DNA of 64,000 nucleotides from Flavobacteriaceae bacterium GF1 (GTDB lineage: Bacteria > Bacteroidota > Bacteroidia > Flavobacteriales > Flavobacteriaceae). Shown here piece by piece: positions 37,037 through 45,406 of the stretch. The translations under genes were made by a program, and so were the position numbers. The stretch covers positions 124,001-188,000 of the forward strand of contig WNKP01000003.1 in the NCBI GenBank assembly GCA_009797885.1, read 5' to 3'. How positions within the stretch are numbered: the stretch's first letter is position 1; each line of letters begins with the position of its first letter. The notes beneath the pieces are model-generated. The model had not been told where the DNA came from and searched no databases. It saw nothing but the letters and a program-made list of their open reading frames with translations.

Positions 37037-39508
37037 ATGAATAGAACCCTTGCCACTTCCATTTTCTTGTTTCTCAGTTGTTTTCTCTTGGTACAATCCC
37101 AAAATCGTGGTCCTCAAGCCGAAGTATTACACACTTCTTTTGAGGAAGGACCATTGTTTCAGATTACGCACAAAGATTCACTTGCTGTTTGGCGTGAGCG
37201 GGTCATGTTGCACGTGGATGCCGAATCCTATAAGCCTAAAGAAACCCTCTTTTTTAAGGCATATGTGCTTACAGGGCCCAAACAGTTAAGGGTCAGCGCA
37301 AGTGATGTGCTCCGTGTAGAACTTTTGGATGCAGAAGGGAATTTGGTCACGGACCAATACCATAAAATTGAAAATGGTACTGTTAATGGAATTGTAGCGC
37401 TTCCCAAGAAGATTGAAACGGGTAAATATTATCTCAGGGCCTATACCCGTTGGATGTTGAACTATGGGGGTGATAACCTACCGCTAAAGGAAGTTTGGAT
37501 TTCCAAATCCAAAAGCCGGGAAGATGGGAAAAGTGGCACAACAACGGTCTTCCCAGAAAGTGGTTCCTTCGTTGCCGGTCTTGAAAACAAAGGAGTTGTA
37601 TCCGATGGCAATGGAAATACCATTAACGGCATTATTATTGACGAAAAAGGGATAAAGGTGGCTAATGTAATGGATTATGGTAGTGGCCTGGCAACTTTTA
37701 CCTTCGTTCCCGATATTGGAAAAAACTATTATTTTGAAAAATCCAATGGAGAAAAAATCAAGTTAATACAACCTTTAAAGGAGGGAGCTGTACTTCTGGC
37801 AAATACTATTGAAGACCAAAAAATACAAATCAGAATTGGTGTTACAGCGCAATTACAGGAAGATACCTATTACCTGAAAGGCAGCAGGAAAGGGAAGCAA
37901 TTTTTAAAATCGGAAATCATTTTTGATAACGGGAAAAGCTTCGTTGAGATAGATATCAACAAAGAAGGTCTTCCGCGTGGTCTTTTAAACCTGACTTTGG
38001 AGGATGCCAACGGCCAGATATGGGCGGAGCGTCCCCTTTATATCGAGGTTAATGACCTTCAGCTTGGATTAAATGAAGGATTTGAACTTTTGAAAGATGG
38101 TACACGAAAGATGCGCTACACGGTAAAGCTGTCGGATTTAGAGGGAAATCCCATTGCTTCTGAGTTAATGATACGCCTTAAGGCGGTAGATAATACCTCC
38201 GATACCGGTGCATTGGCCAGTGATGGAAGAGGGATGGGTTATTTGAAAGATCTTCAGGTATTGGCACAACGTGTTCCCGAAGGATCGTCCATAACTTCAG
38301 AAAATGAATTGCCCGATCAAATCAAATATGCTTTTCAAAGTGGACTGGAGTTTTATGGTCAGGCGTATGATTTTAATAATGCCATATTGATTGACAACAA
38401 GATCAAGATCTACATCAATAATAAGAAAGATGTTGAAGTACGGGAAGTGGCTACCAATTCGGAGGGCTTGTTTACCCTTACCGGACTTCAGTTTGAAGGG
38501 GAGGTTACCATGACATTTAGAAGGGACGGTAAGAATGTTAGGGAACAACTGGTAAAGGTAATTCCCTACCAGTATGAACTGCCTGAACTTAAACTAGGCC
38601 AGGGAACGGTGAATGCAATGCCCAACCCCGTTCGGAAAAGTGGACAGATGATTCCCCAGAAACGATTGTCGGATTTTGATTTTGAGGATGAACCTTCTGA
38701 TTTGATTCCCTTGGAAGAGGTTACCTTGGTCGGACCAAGAGGATTGCGTAAGCTCTCCGCATCGGTCTATGGTATTGAACCGGATAGGGTAGTGTATCAA
38801 GATTTGGAAAAGCCCAAAACCCTACCACAATTGTTTCTGGGTATTCCCGGGGTTTATGTTGCCGGCATAGGGGATTTGAACCCCTCTTTAAAGATACCTA
38901 AATTGTTGTCTGGTGGGCCCATACTATGGGTAGTTGATGGTGTGCCATTACCTCAAAATTCATATATCGCCAAGGAATCCGACTCCAGGGGTTCCAGTGG
39001 TGCATCTTCTGCACTTACAACACCCGCTTTAGCTGCAATTGCGAACACTGGAGGAGACCCTTCTTCTGGGCCTGAACCTTCCCCTTTACGTGAAGTCATG
39101 GATATGGTTCCTTTTGTTGATGTAGAACGGATTGAATTTCTCTTCGGACCTAATGCCGCCGTCTATGGTACCCGAGGTGCAGGAGGTGTAATACTGATCT
39201 ACACTAAAAACGGTGCGTATTCGGATTTTTTGGACAAGGAAGCAGCACAGTTGGCCTTTAAAGGGTTTCAACCACCAATTGATGTTGAGGATTATTTTAC
39301 TTCACGAAATAAAAAACTTGTAAAGAGTAGAAGCGCTTCGACCTTATATTGGAACCCTTTGTTGACAACGGATGAAAATGGGGAAGCTTCCTTTGAATTG
39401 GTTGTTCCCGAAAATCTTGAACAGGTGCTTTTTGATGCCAAGGTCATCACCAAAGAGGGGAAAAGGGGTTCTTTTAGGACTTTGGCGGAATTACAATCAA
39501 ATAATTAA
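37037..39508 (+). CDS. MG2 / TonB-plug domain secreted protein, paralogue 2
   Basis: About 823 aa, same domain order as the gene just upstream: signal peptide (MNRTLATSIFLFLSCFLLVQSQ), MG2-like N-terminal half, carboxypeptidase-regulatory-like segment, plug (MDMVPFVDVERIEFLFGPNAAVYG) and the WNPLLTTDENG C-terminal domain. It carries an extra Ser/Ala-rich insertion in the plug (about residues 625-670). The last ~170 bp are almost identical to paralogue 1 while the rest is clearly diverged. Start chosen at 37037 by analogy with paralogue 1. Not followed by a same-strand gene; a tRNA gene lies 70 bp away. Confidence 0.85.
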   Translation: MNRTLATSIFLFLSCFLLVQSQNRGPQAEVLHTSFEEGPLFQITHKDSLAVWRERVMLHVDAESYKPKETLFFKAYVLTGPKQLRVSASDVLRVELLDAEGNLVTDQYHKIENGTVNGIVALPKKIETGKYYLRAYTRWMLNYGGDNLPLKEVWISKSKSREDGKSGTTTVFPESGSFVAGLENKGVVSDGNGNTINGIIIDEKGIKVANVMDYGSGLATFTFVPDIGKNYYFEKSNGEKIKLIQPLKEGAVLLANTIEDQKIQIRIGVTAQLQEDTYYLKGSRKGKQFLKSEIIFDNGKSFVEIDINKEGLPRGLLNLTLEDANGQIWAERPLYIEVNDLQLGLNEGFELLKDGTRKMRYTVKLSDLEGNPIASELMIRLKAVDNTSDTGALASDGRGMGYLKDLQVLAQRVPEGSSITSENELPDQIKYAFQSGLEFYGQAYDFNNAILIDNKIKIYINNKKDVEVREVATNSEGLFTLTGLQFEGEVTMTFRRDGKNVREQLVKVIPYQYELPELKLGQGTVNAMPNPVRKSGQMIPQKRLSDFDFEDEPSDLIPLEEVTLVGPRGLRKLSASVYGIEPDRVVYQDLEKPKTLPQLFLGIPGVYVAGIGDLNPSLKIPKLLSGGPILWVVDGVPLPQNSYIAKESDSRGSSGASSALTTPALAAIANTGGDPSSGPEPSPLREVMDMVPFVDVERIEFLFGPNAAVYGTRGAGGVILIYTKNGAYSDFLDKEAAQLAFKGFQPPIDVEDYFTSRNKKLVKSRSASTLYWNPLLTTDENGEASFELVVPENLEQVLFDAKVITKEGKRGSFRTLAELQSNN

Positions 39509-39580
39509 AAAAATAGTTGTTTCCTTTAAGTTGAAAAGGTATTTTTGCAACCGCTTTTTTGGCGAGTTCATTTAGAAATT

Positions 39581-39664
39581 GGAGAGGTGCCGGAGTGGTA
39601 ACGGAGCAGATTGCTAATCTGTCGGCGGGTAACTGTCGCCTGGGTTCGAGTCCCAGTCTCTCCG
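39581..39664 (+). tRNA. tRNA-Ser (anticodon GCT)
   Basis: Acceptor stem GGAGAGG pairs with TCTCTCC; the anticodon loop TTGCTAA gives GCT (Ser AGC/AGU); the long variable arm TCGGCGGGTAACTGTCGC is typical of type II serine tRNAs; T-loop GTTCGAGTCC is present. The 3' CCA is not encoded in full. Confidence 0.95.
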
Positions 39665-39727
39665 CAGAGTGGGCCTAAAAGGGCTGTAAACGACAGACCT
39701 TTCAATAGGTGTCCTCGATATCAAGGA

Positions 39728-40179
39728 TTATGGGCTATGGCCCTTTGTCGGAATCAGGACAGGCTCCGACCGGAACCGGGCTGCTACTGGTAGTTTTTTT
39801 GATTTCTGGGATTTGAAATATTGAATGACAATAATCATTTTCGGGGTGTAGTACCGCATCGAGTGCGGCACAGGCTCCGCCCGGAACCGGGCTACTCCCA
39901 CAAGTAGTTTTTTTAGGTTCTGGGATTTGAAATATTGAATGACAATAACCATTTTCGGGGTGTAGTACCGCATCGAGTGCGGCACAGGCTCCGCCCGGAA
40001 CCGGGCTACTACCAGTGGTAGTTTTTTAGGTTCTGGGATTTGAAATATTGAATGGCAATAATCATTTTCGGGGTGTAGTACCGCATCGAGTGCGGCACAG
40101 GCTCCGACCGGAACCGGACTGCTACTGGTAGTTTTTTTGATTTCTGGGATTTGAAATATTGAATGACAATAACCATTTT
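39728..40179. repeat. tandem array of ~112 bp units ending in tRNA-Pro
   Basis: Four units begin at 39804, 39918, 40031 and 40142 (spacings 114, 113, 111 bp), preceded by a partial unit. Each unit starts TTCTGGGATTTGAAATATTG, includes the first ten bases of tRNA-Pro (CGGGGTGTAG) and then, except in the last, three small hairpins (CCGCATCGAGTGCGG, CCGGAACCGG and CTAC..GTAG) ending in a T run, like an intrinsic terminator. In the last unit the tRNA continues as the real gene. There is no coding value in the frames here. Confidence 0.9.
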
Positions 40180-40254
40180 CGGGGTGTAGCGTAGCCCGGT
40201 TATCGCGCCTGCTTTGGGAGCAGGAGGTCGCAGGTTCGAATCCTGCCACCCCGA
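40180..40254 (+). tRNA. tRNA-Pro (anticodon TGG)
   Basis: Acceptor stem CGGGGTG pairs with CACCCCG; the anticodon arm CCTGC-TTTGGGA-GCAGG gives TGG; T-arm GCAGGTTCGAATCCTGC is perfect. It directly follows the tandem array whose units each repeat its first ten bases. Confidence 0.97.
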
Positions 40255-40266
40255 CAAATAAAAGTT

Positions 40267-40316
40267 GAAAAGTCCTCGCAGAAAGTTTACCTTCCAAGGG
40301 GACTTTTTGTTTTTTC
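40267..40316 (+). terminator. likely terminator after tRNA-Pro
   Basis: AAAAGTCC (40268-40275) pairs with GGACTTTTT (40300-40308) across a loop of about 24 nt, followed by more T. It is 14 bp past the tRNA. Confidence 0.6.
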
Positions 40317-40746
40317 CTTTTTTATTGAAAAAGAGCTTGATTCCCATGTCACGTTTCCCAAGAGGAACCCGAGAGGTGATTTTTGATGAAATGCCCCTAA
40401 CATGGACGATAAGTTCAAAAGTAGATTTCCACTGTCCAGCCAATCTCTTTTTTAGTCCCCGATTTAGCAAATGTCAACACTTTTTGTAGCATTAAATTAT
40501 GCTAAAATTGAAATTTGCCAGAGGCGGGCACGATTGAATTAAATCTTGATAAGCGAAATATAACTTCATCAGTTACATTTTTAACTTTCACATATAGCTT
40601 TTCAGGGTCTATTTCTTGCCCCATCAACAGAAAGTTGAGTATCGGCCTAAATTACAGATACAATAGGGCACCCGTACAAACCAAAACATAATTAAATGCA
40701 AACCTGTTTAAGGGGAAATAAAGTGGTAATGGGAAATTGAATTCTA
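40317..40746. other. intergenic region without recognised gene
   Basis: About 430 bp between tRNA-Pro and the next gene. Short open frames on both strands have no protein-like features; no strong hairpin was seen. Confidence 0.5.
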
Positions 40747-41478
40747 TTAGGAAATTCCCCATTCATTTTGAATTTGGCAAACAAACTTCATAACCTCCAT
40801 AGGTAGCACTAAGAAATGTTTATTTGCCTTAATCCAATCAGTAAATACCGTTAGATCCTTATGATAAATAATACTGTCCAAACGCACACAGTAGATGGCA
40901 ATATCCAAAGGGAAAATAAATCTTAGTGCCGTAATGCCCTCAGGGTTGTTGGACCATATTTTTATCAATTCCCAACCATCACCCTTCCCTTTTTCGGTTA
41001 TCTCCCTATACGTCGGGCTATAGTATTTACATAAATCCAAAAATTCCATAGGTGAGGGGTAGGTTTCGTATGTTAACCAACGGATATCTTTATTTACTAT
41101 TAAATTAAGAATGAAGCTTTGGGTAGCGCGAATATAGCTAGTAAAGATGGGCAGCTGTTTTGCCTGTTCCACAAAGTCAGTTAACCGAGTGTTTCCCAAA
41201 ATAGCATCTATTCTAACAGAAAACAAACCAAGGTCCAATGGGCCAATCATCTTAAGGTCATCATAACGTTCAGGGTTTTGGGTCCAGTGATATGTCAATC
41301 GCCATCCCATACTTTTACCAAAACTGGATGAGGCTATATGCTTTCGATATAACGGGCTATGTTTATAACATAAGGCGCAACCCTCAATTATACGAGGATC
41401 AAAGTTTTTGAACTTTTCTGCGTAAATGGCAATTTTTTCCATAAGGATAGCCGTAATATCAGCATCTTTTGATTTCAT
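40747..41478 (-). CDS. unknown protein with internal duplication
   Basis: A 243 aa protein I do not recognise. Two halves align: residues 37-112 and 150-218 share C-x-x-x-SPxYR, GWxL, a W then NPE, and PLD then VRxD(A/S)I. The unit therefore reads as a ~70 residue repeat. There is no signal peptide and no long hydrophobic segment, though each unit carries an amphipathic hydrophobic stretch around PLDxxxxxVR. It stands alone on the minus strand in a gene-poor stretch between tRNA-Pro and the terpene synthase. Base composition is more AT-rich than the housekeeping genes, which suggests acquired DNA. Function unknown. Confidence 0.7.
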   Translation of the reverse strand: MKSKDADITAILMEKIAIYAEKFKNFDPRIIEGCALCYKHSPLYRKHIASSSFGKSMGWRLTYHWTQNPERYDDLKMIGPLDLGLFSVRIDAILGNTRLTDFVEQAKQLPIFTSYIRATQSFILNLIVNKDIRWLTYETYPSPMEFLDLCKYYSPTYREITEKGKGDGWELIKIWSNNPEGITALRFIFPLDIAIYCVRLDSIIYHKDLTVFTDWIKANKHFLVLPMEVMKFVCQIQNEWGIS

Positions 41479-42257
41479 CGGGACATAGTTTTTTTATTTT
41501 CAAGTTTAGTGCTGTAGACCTAAACTTGAAAAGCGGAAAAGATTCCATGGGATTTTTGACCCAACCTCACGTTATCTTATAAAAACATGTACGAAAAATT
41601 CTAAAGAAAAGATGTAAAATACTGTAGTTTGGTTTTTCTCATTTGGGGGATTGCCTTTCGTCCGTACAAATTACTGTTGGACCAAAGTCATTGAAAATGA
41701 AATCAAAAAGCACCCCTGAACCAATGCCCCTTATAAAGACATCAGCAGGTTTTCCAATACATTGAGCCGAATAGTGTAGGTATCCGTGGTATTGGGCCTT
41801 GTTCCAAAAAAAAAACGACGGGGACCGTAGTTCCAAATCCCCGCCGCTGCTATTAAACGTAAACTAACTCAAATAAAAATGTTACCCTTCTAAAGCCAAT
41901 GGTTAATCTGGCGTCACACCGTCACTCCATTGCAATATTACTTGGATAGCCTTTTATTGGAAATAAAGATGGGGTTTTAGTACAAGACCGGACGATAAAA
42001 TGTGCCTATACGGATTAAAACCGGGACAAACGGGCCGTTAAAAGTGATAGGGGGCATAAAAGGAATGTATTTTGGGGATTGTTTGTCCATCCTTGGTCCT
42101 AGCACAGACCGTTCTCTTTTCCCTTGTACGAAGTATTGTGCCCGCCCGTTCCATTATCCCCAAAAAGCCATGTAATGTCCCATTTTTAAATGGGTTTGGC
42201 ACTATTTGTTGGATACTTTCCATGTATGGTCATACTTTGTTTATCTATAAAGTAGCA
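41479..42257. other. intergenic region, one terminator, no confident gene
   Basis: Nearly 780 bp. Short minus-strand frames at 41639-41836 and 42038-42223 are open but show no signal peptide, repeat or family motif and are not called. A strong minus-strand terminator-like hairpin lies at 41806-41852 (separate entry). Confidence 0.4.
41806..41852 (-). terminator. strong terminator-like hairpin with no obvious upstream gene
   Basis: On the minus strand CGGCGGGGA (starting near 41851) pairs with TCCCCGTCG with a ~13 nt loop and is followed by about ten T. No confident gene precedes it on that strand, so it may end an unannotated small RNA or a decayed gene. Confidence 0.65.
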
Positions 42258-42428
42258 ATGGAAAAAAAGACACTACCAAAATATTACATGAACGAAAGAA
42301 GTATCCGGGCAACCAATAAAACGGGAAAACAACATATGATGGAGCGTTTGGGAAACGGGAACTCGATACTGGTGGTGGTTACCAACTATGTTCCTTTGAC
42401 ATTTTCCAGATGTCTAAATGACCGCTGA
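42258..42428 (+). CDS. possible small protein (56 aa)
   Basis: ATG at 42258, stop 42426-42428. The peptide is basic (MEKKTLPKYYMNER...) with a short hydrophobic patch SILVVVTNYVPLTF. Not recognised. Its stop codon is 4 bp before the ATG of the next small frame. Low confidence; kept because of that tight spacing. Confidence 0.3.
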   Translation: MEKKTLPKYYMNERSIRATNKTGKQHMMERLGNGNSILVVVTNYVPLTFSRCLNDR

Positions 42429-42432
42429 CATC

Positions 42433-42591
42433 ATGGAAGATTTGAGCCAAAATGTTTTAGTCCCCAGTATCCTTTTTTTAATTCTAATCATATTGATAAT
42501 TTTAGTTGTGTTGGCATTGATAAGTTGGAATATCAAATGGGTAATCGAACAATCCATCAATGTCTTAAAAAAGATAAAAAGGAGGCGTTGA
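42433..42591 (+). CDS. small single-TM protein (52 aa)
   Basis: ATG at 42433, TGA at 42589-42591. The sequence has an acidic N-terminus (MEDLSQN), one strongly hydrophobic helix (VLVPSILFLILIILIILVV), and a basic C-terminal tail ending VLKKIKRRR, so it should insert with the tail in the cytoplasm. This composition is hard to reach by chance. It follows the 56-codon frame by 4 bp and lies ~650 bp before the terpene synthase. It could be a small membrane peptide (toxin, holin-like or regulator); nothing in sequence decides. Confidence 0.55.
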   Translation: MEDLSQNVLVPSILFLILIILIILVVLALISWNIKWVIEQSINVLKKIKRRR

Positions 42592-43240
42592 GCGATAGTA
42601 TGTCGGCAAATAAGGCACCCATTCCAAGAAAGAATCTTTTGTTCGGGAACAAGGGTATAGTTTTGGTTATTTTCTAGACCCTCATGAATTGCTTATGATA
42701 CCCAATTTCCCGGGCCCTGGTATTGTTTCCGGTTCAACAAGCATTTTACCATCATTATTTTTTTAGTTTTTCCAGAATCATATTTTTTAGTGCCAAAACA
42801 TATCAAACGGGAACAAACAACGTTTTTCTTTTGATAACAAAGGCACTATATTTATAGAGCTGGATACAGCATTTTTTAACTACTGTTATCTACTTTTTTT
42901 GATTGGACTTTTCCTGATAACAGTACCTATCAAAAAGGATTACTTTTTTTTTAAAAACAACTGACCCTTTAGTCAGGTAGATTGGAATTTTGACCAGCGG
43001 GAAAAATTAATTCGATAAGCAGAGGGAGTATGGGCACAAAATTCCTGTATGCCTATAAATTTTGCTTCCTTAAAAAATCCCATCGTTAATGTTAAAGTGG
43101 GAATTATCATGTTAAATAGGAAATTGTCCATGGTTTAGCATAGTTAAGACATGTAATTTCAGGGTAAACTATTAAAAAAACATCTCGGTTTTTTAAGTTG
43201 TATTGTCAATTTATATCCATGTTACTAATCCCCACTACTT
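42592..43240. other. AT-rich intergenic region
   Basis: About 650 bp with many T tracts and no open frame that looks coding. It contains a perfect 10 bp inverted repeat, TACTGTTATC (42881-42890) with GATAACAGTA (42916-42925). The last 100 bp, upstream of the terpene synthase, should hold its promoter, but no consensus match was seen. Confidence 0.6.
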
Positions 43241-44182
43241 ATGCCTTATTCAGAACCAAAACCCCAAACTTGGTTTATAAAGTCTTCCATAAACCCAAAT
43301 TTTGAGTATGCCCGCCAACATTGTCTTGACTGGGCCATAAAGTTTGAATTCGTAAAAAAAGATGATAGAAATTACCAACGCTTGGAGATTTCCAAGATTT
43401 GGATGTTGACTGCTCGGGCCTACCCATTGGCTACAAAAGAAGAGCTTTGTTTCGCAACCGAATGGTTTACCTGGTTGTTTTGTCATGACGATATTTGTGA
43501 CGATTCCCAATTAAGAAATCAACCCGGTAGCTTGCTTGTCTTACACAATGAATTCATGGCCATTTTATTGCATAAAAAGATGCCTGGCAAAATTAATCCT
43601 TTGCACCGTAGCCTGCTTCATATTCGAGAGCAATTGGATGATATTACGACTGAAAAATGGATTGCTACATTTACCGAAGATGTACGACTATATCTTAACG
43701 CAACACGTTGGGAGGCTAAAAATCGTATGTACAATACCATAAATAGCGTTTCTTCATATAACAAAATGAGGTTATTCTCAGGAGCGGTATATACTTGTTT
43801 TGATTTGATTGGAATGTTTCATCAAATCGATGCAGATGTATCGTTTTTAAAGGACCTTCCTTTTAGGCAAATGATAACAATGGCAAACAATCGTGTTTGT
43901 TGGGACAATGATATTCGTGGCGTGGCCAAAGAATTGAAAGAGGGAACAACAAACCTTATTACTTGTTTGAAGCACCAACATAATATTTCAATCGAAGAGG
44001 CCATTAAAAGAGCACAAAGGATGTGCGATATGGAAATGGAGGATTTTTTTGAATTTAAAGAACGGTTGCCAAAGTTTGAAGAGCGAAAGTCGTTGCAACA
44101 ATACACGGCTGGTTTAGAGTTTCTCGTACAAGGTCATATAGATTGGTATTCCGATACTGAGCGCTATACCGTCAAGGATTGA
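43241..44182 (+). CDS. class I terpene synthase
   Basis: The 313 aa protein has the complete functional set of bacterial class I terpene cyclases: the aspartate-rich motif DDICDD (83-88), the pyrophosphate-sensor arginine R177 (exactly 46 residues before the NSE triad), the triad NDIRGVAKE with N223, Gly instead of the usual Ser at 227 and E231, and the C-terminal RY pair (308-309). It would cyclise a linear prenyl diphosphate such as farnesyl or geranyl diphosphate with Mg2+. No prenyltransferase, oxidase or acyltransferase of recognised type is nearby. The product is not predictable. Start at 43241 ATG. Confidence 0.88.
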   Translation: MPYSEPKPQTWFIKSSINPNFEYARQHCLDWAIKFEFVKKDDRNYQRLEISKIWMLTARAYPLATKEELCFATEWFTWLFCHDDICDDSQLRNQPGSLLVLHNEFMAILLHKKMPGKINPLHRSLLHIREQLDDITTEKWIATFTEDVRLYLNATRWEAKNRMYNTINSVSSYNKMRLFSGAVYTCFDLIGMFHQIDADVSFLKDLPFRQMITMANNRVCWDNDIRGVAKELKEGTTNLITCLKHQHNISIEEAIKRAQRMCDMEMEDFFEFKERLPKFEERKSLQQYTAGLEFLVQGHIDWYSDTERYTVKD

Positions 44183-44286
44183 TCTAAGACATTTTTGGCT
44201 GGTCCAGAAAGTACTCCATTTACTTTTTCTTTTTCTACCGCCTCATTTACCCATATTGTCAACACTACCCCAAATTACTATTGATT

Positions 44287-45030
44287 ATGCCCCAATTTAT
44301 TCAAAGAAAGCCCAGTGAACTTTCCCGCAAAGAAAGAAGTCAGGTGAAAGCCCTGTTCGAACGGTACTATCCTACAGTTAACGATGAATACATAAATGAT
44401 AGGTTATCAAGTGTCTATGGTTTTAATATCGTCCTTTTGAAAAGCCATGGCATCGTATTGGGGGCCAGCTATTACAAAATGGACAGGCTAAAAACCCCTT
44501 TTCTACAAAAAAAAATTCCAGTCGTCCAGTTCGGCCAGGTACTAAAAAATGAATATTACGAGGATGGTGTCATTTGGCGCACAGGGCATTGGTATGCCCA
44601 AAGAAATATAAGCTATTACTATTGTATAAAACCAACAGTGGGACTATCCATGATCAGCTCTCCAAAAGTCTTCGAGCATTTTATCAGGCTTTTTAAGAAC
44701 CATTGTCCGAATTTAGGGCCTATGGAGTCGGGCAATAGCATATCCATCGCCGACTTTTTGCAAAATATATACGGAAAAAGAGGGGTAAAACTTAGGTTCT
44801 GCACAAAACATTGTCTTGCCCTATTGAATTATGAACCTATTGATATTACCGATAAATGGGAAAGGTATTACAAATCCAAAAATGAATCGATCAATACGTT
44901 TTTTATTGATAATGGGATCATAAAACGTAAAGGTGATAGAATTTTCGATAACAATATTGCATTAATTGCATGTGGTTATCGCAATCCTTGGAGTTTTATG
45001 GCAAGGAAAGGGGTACGGATTCAAATTTGA
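44287..45030 (+). CDS. unknown protein, possibly GNAT-fold
   Basis: The 247 aa protein (ATG at 44287; an in-frame TTG is at 44281) follows the terpene synthase by 104 bp on the same strand. There is no signal peptide and no clear catalytic motif. The pattern of helices and central strands (FNIVLLKSHGIVLGASYYK, then a GHWYAQR segment and SMISSPKVFEHFIRLFK) recalls GNAT-type acyltransferases, but this is only an impression. Cys-rich patch FCTKHCLALL. Its position suggests a role connected with the terpene product or simply shared insertion. AT-rich like its neighbour. Confidence 0.6.
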   Translation: MPQFIQRKPSELSRKERSQVKALFERYYPTVNDEYINDRLSSVYGFNIVLLKSHGIVLGASYYKMDRLKTPFLQKKIPVVQFGQVLKNEYYEDGVIWRTGHWYAQRNISYYYCIKPTVGLSMISSPKVFEHFIRLFKNHCPNLGPMESGNSISIADFLQNIYGKRGVKLRFCTKHCLALLNYEPIDITDKWERYYKSKNESINTFFIDNGIIKRKGDRIFDNNIALIACGYRNPWSFMARKGVRIQI

Positions 45031-45406
45031 GATTTTATACTTAATACACTTGGGAGCACTACAAGGGTTTATTTATTATATTTTGTCATACTTATGTATG
45101 AACAGTATTCCAAGTGACTATCGTAAAAACCAAAGTATAAATAACCGATTAAACAAAACCATAGATTTTAAAATGGAACAGTCTTTTTTATAAATAAGCA
45201 CTGAAACTTATACCCTAAAATACTAATGGTAACAGTTGTATTATAATTGTTCTTACGCTAAATGAAGTTCATTGATATTTGTATAAATTGTATTTTGAGG
45301 ACATCAAAGAAAATGAATTTAAAAGGGCCCAGTGATAAATCGTTTTTATGCTACACAAAACACAAGGATTACGATTTATTTTATATTGATTGACAAATTT
45401 CTGAAC
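45031..45406. other. AT-rich intergenic region
   Basis: About 375 bp between the unknown gene and the ABC exporter gene (convergent). No gene, no strong hairpin and no repeat seen. Confidence 0.6.

Noticed and set aside
39728-40179. CRISPR array
   Set aside because: Units are ~112 bp, nearly identical throughout and contain no unique spacers; no cas genes nearby.
39728-40470. Long minus-strand open frames with VAGFEPATSCSQSRR- and WQDSNLRPPAPK-like sequences
   Set aside because: These are the well-known artefacts read from the antisense of tRNA-Pro and its flanking repeat units; there is no protein evidence and the pattern repeats with the DNA units.
41639-41836. 65 aa minus-strand frame
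   Set aside because: It covers the terminator-like hairpin at its start and no family features were seen.
42072-42428. 118 aa plus-strand frame starting at 42072
   Set aside because: The N-terminal part lacks protein-like character; only the shorter end from 42258 was kept, with low confidence.
40180-45406. Integrative element at tRNA-Pro
   Set aside because: No integrase, no duplicated tRNA 3' end downstream and no attachment site found up to the window edge.
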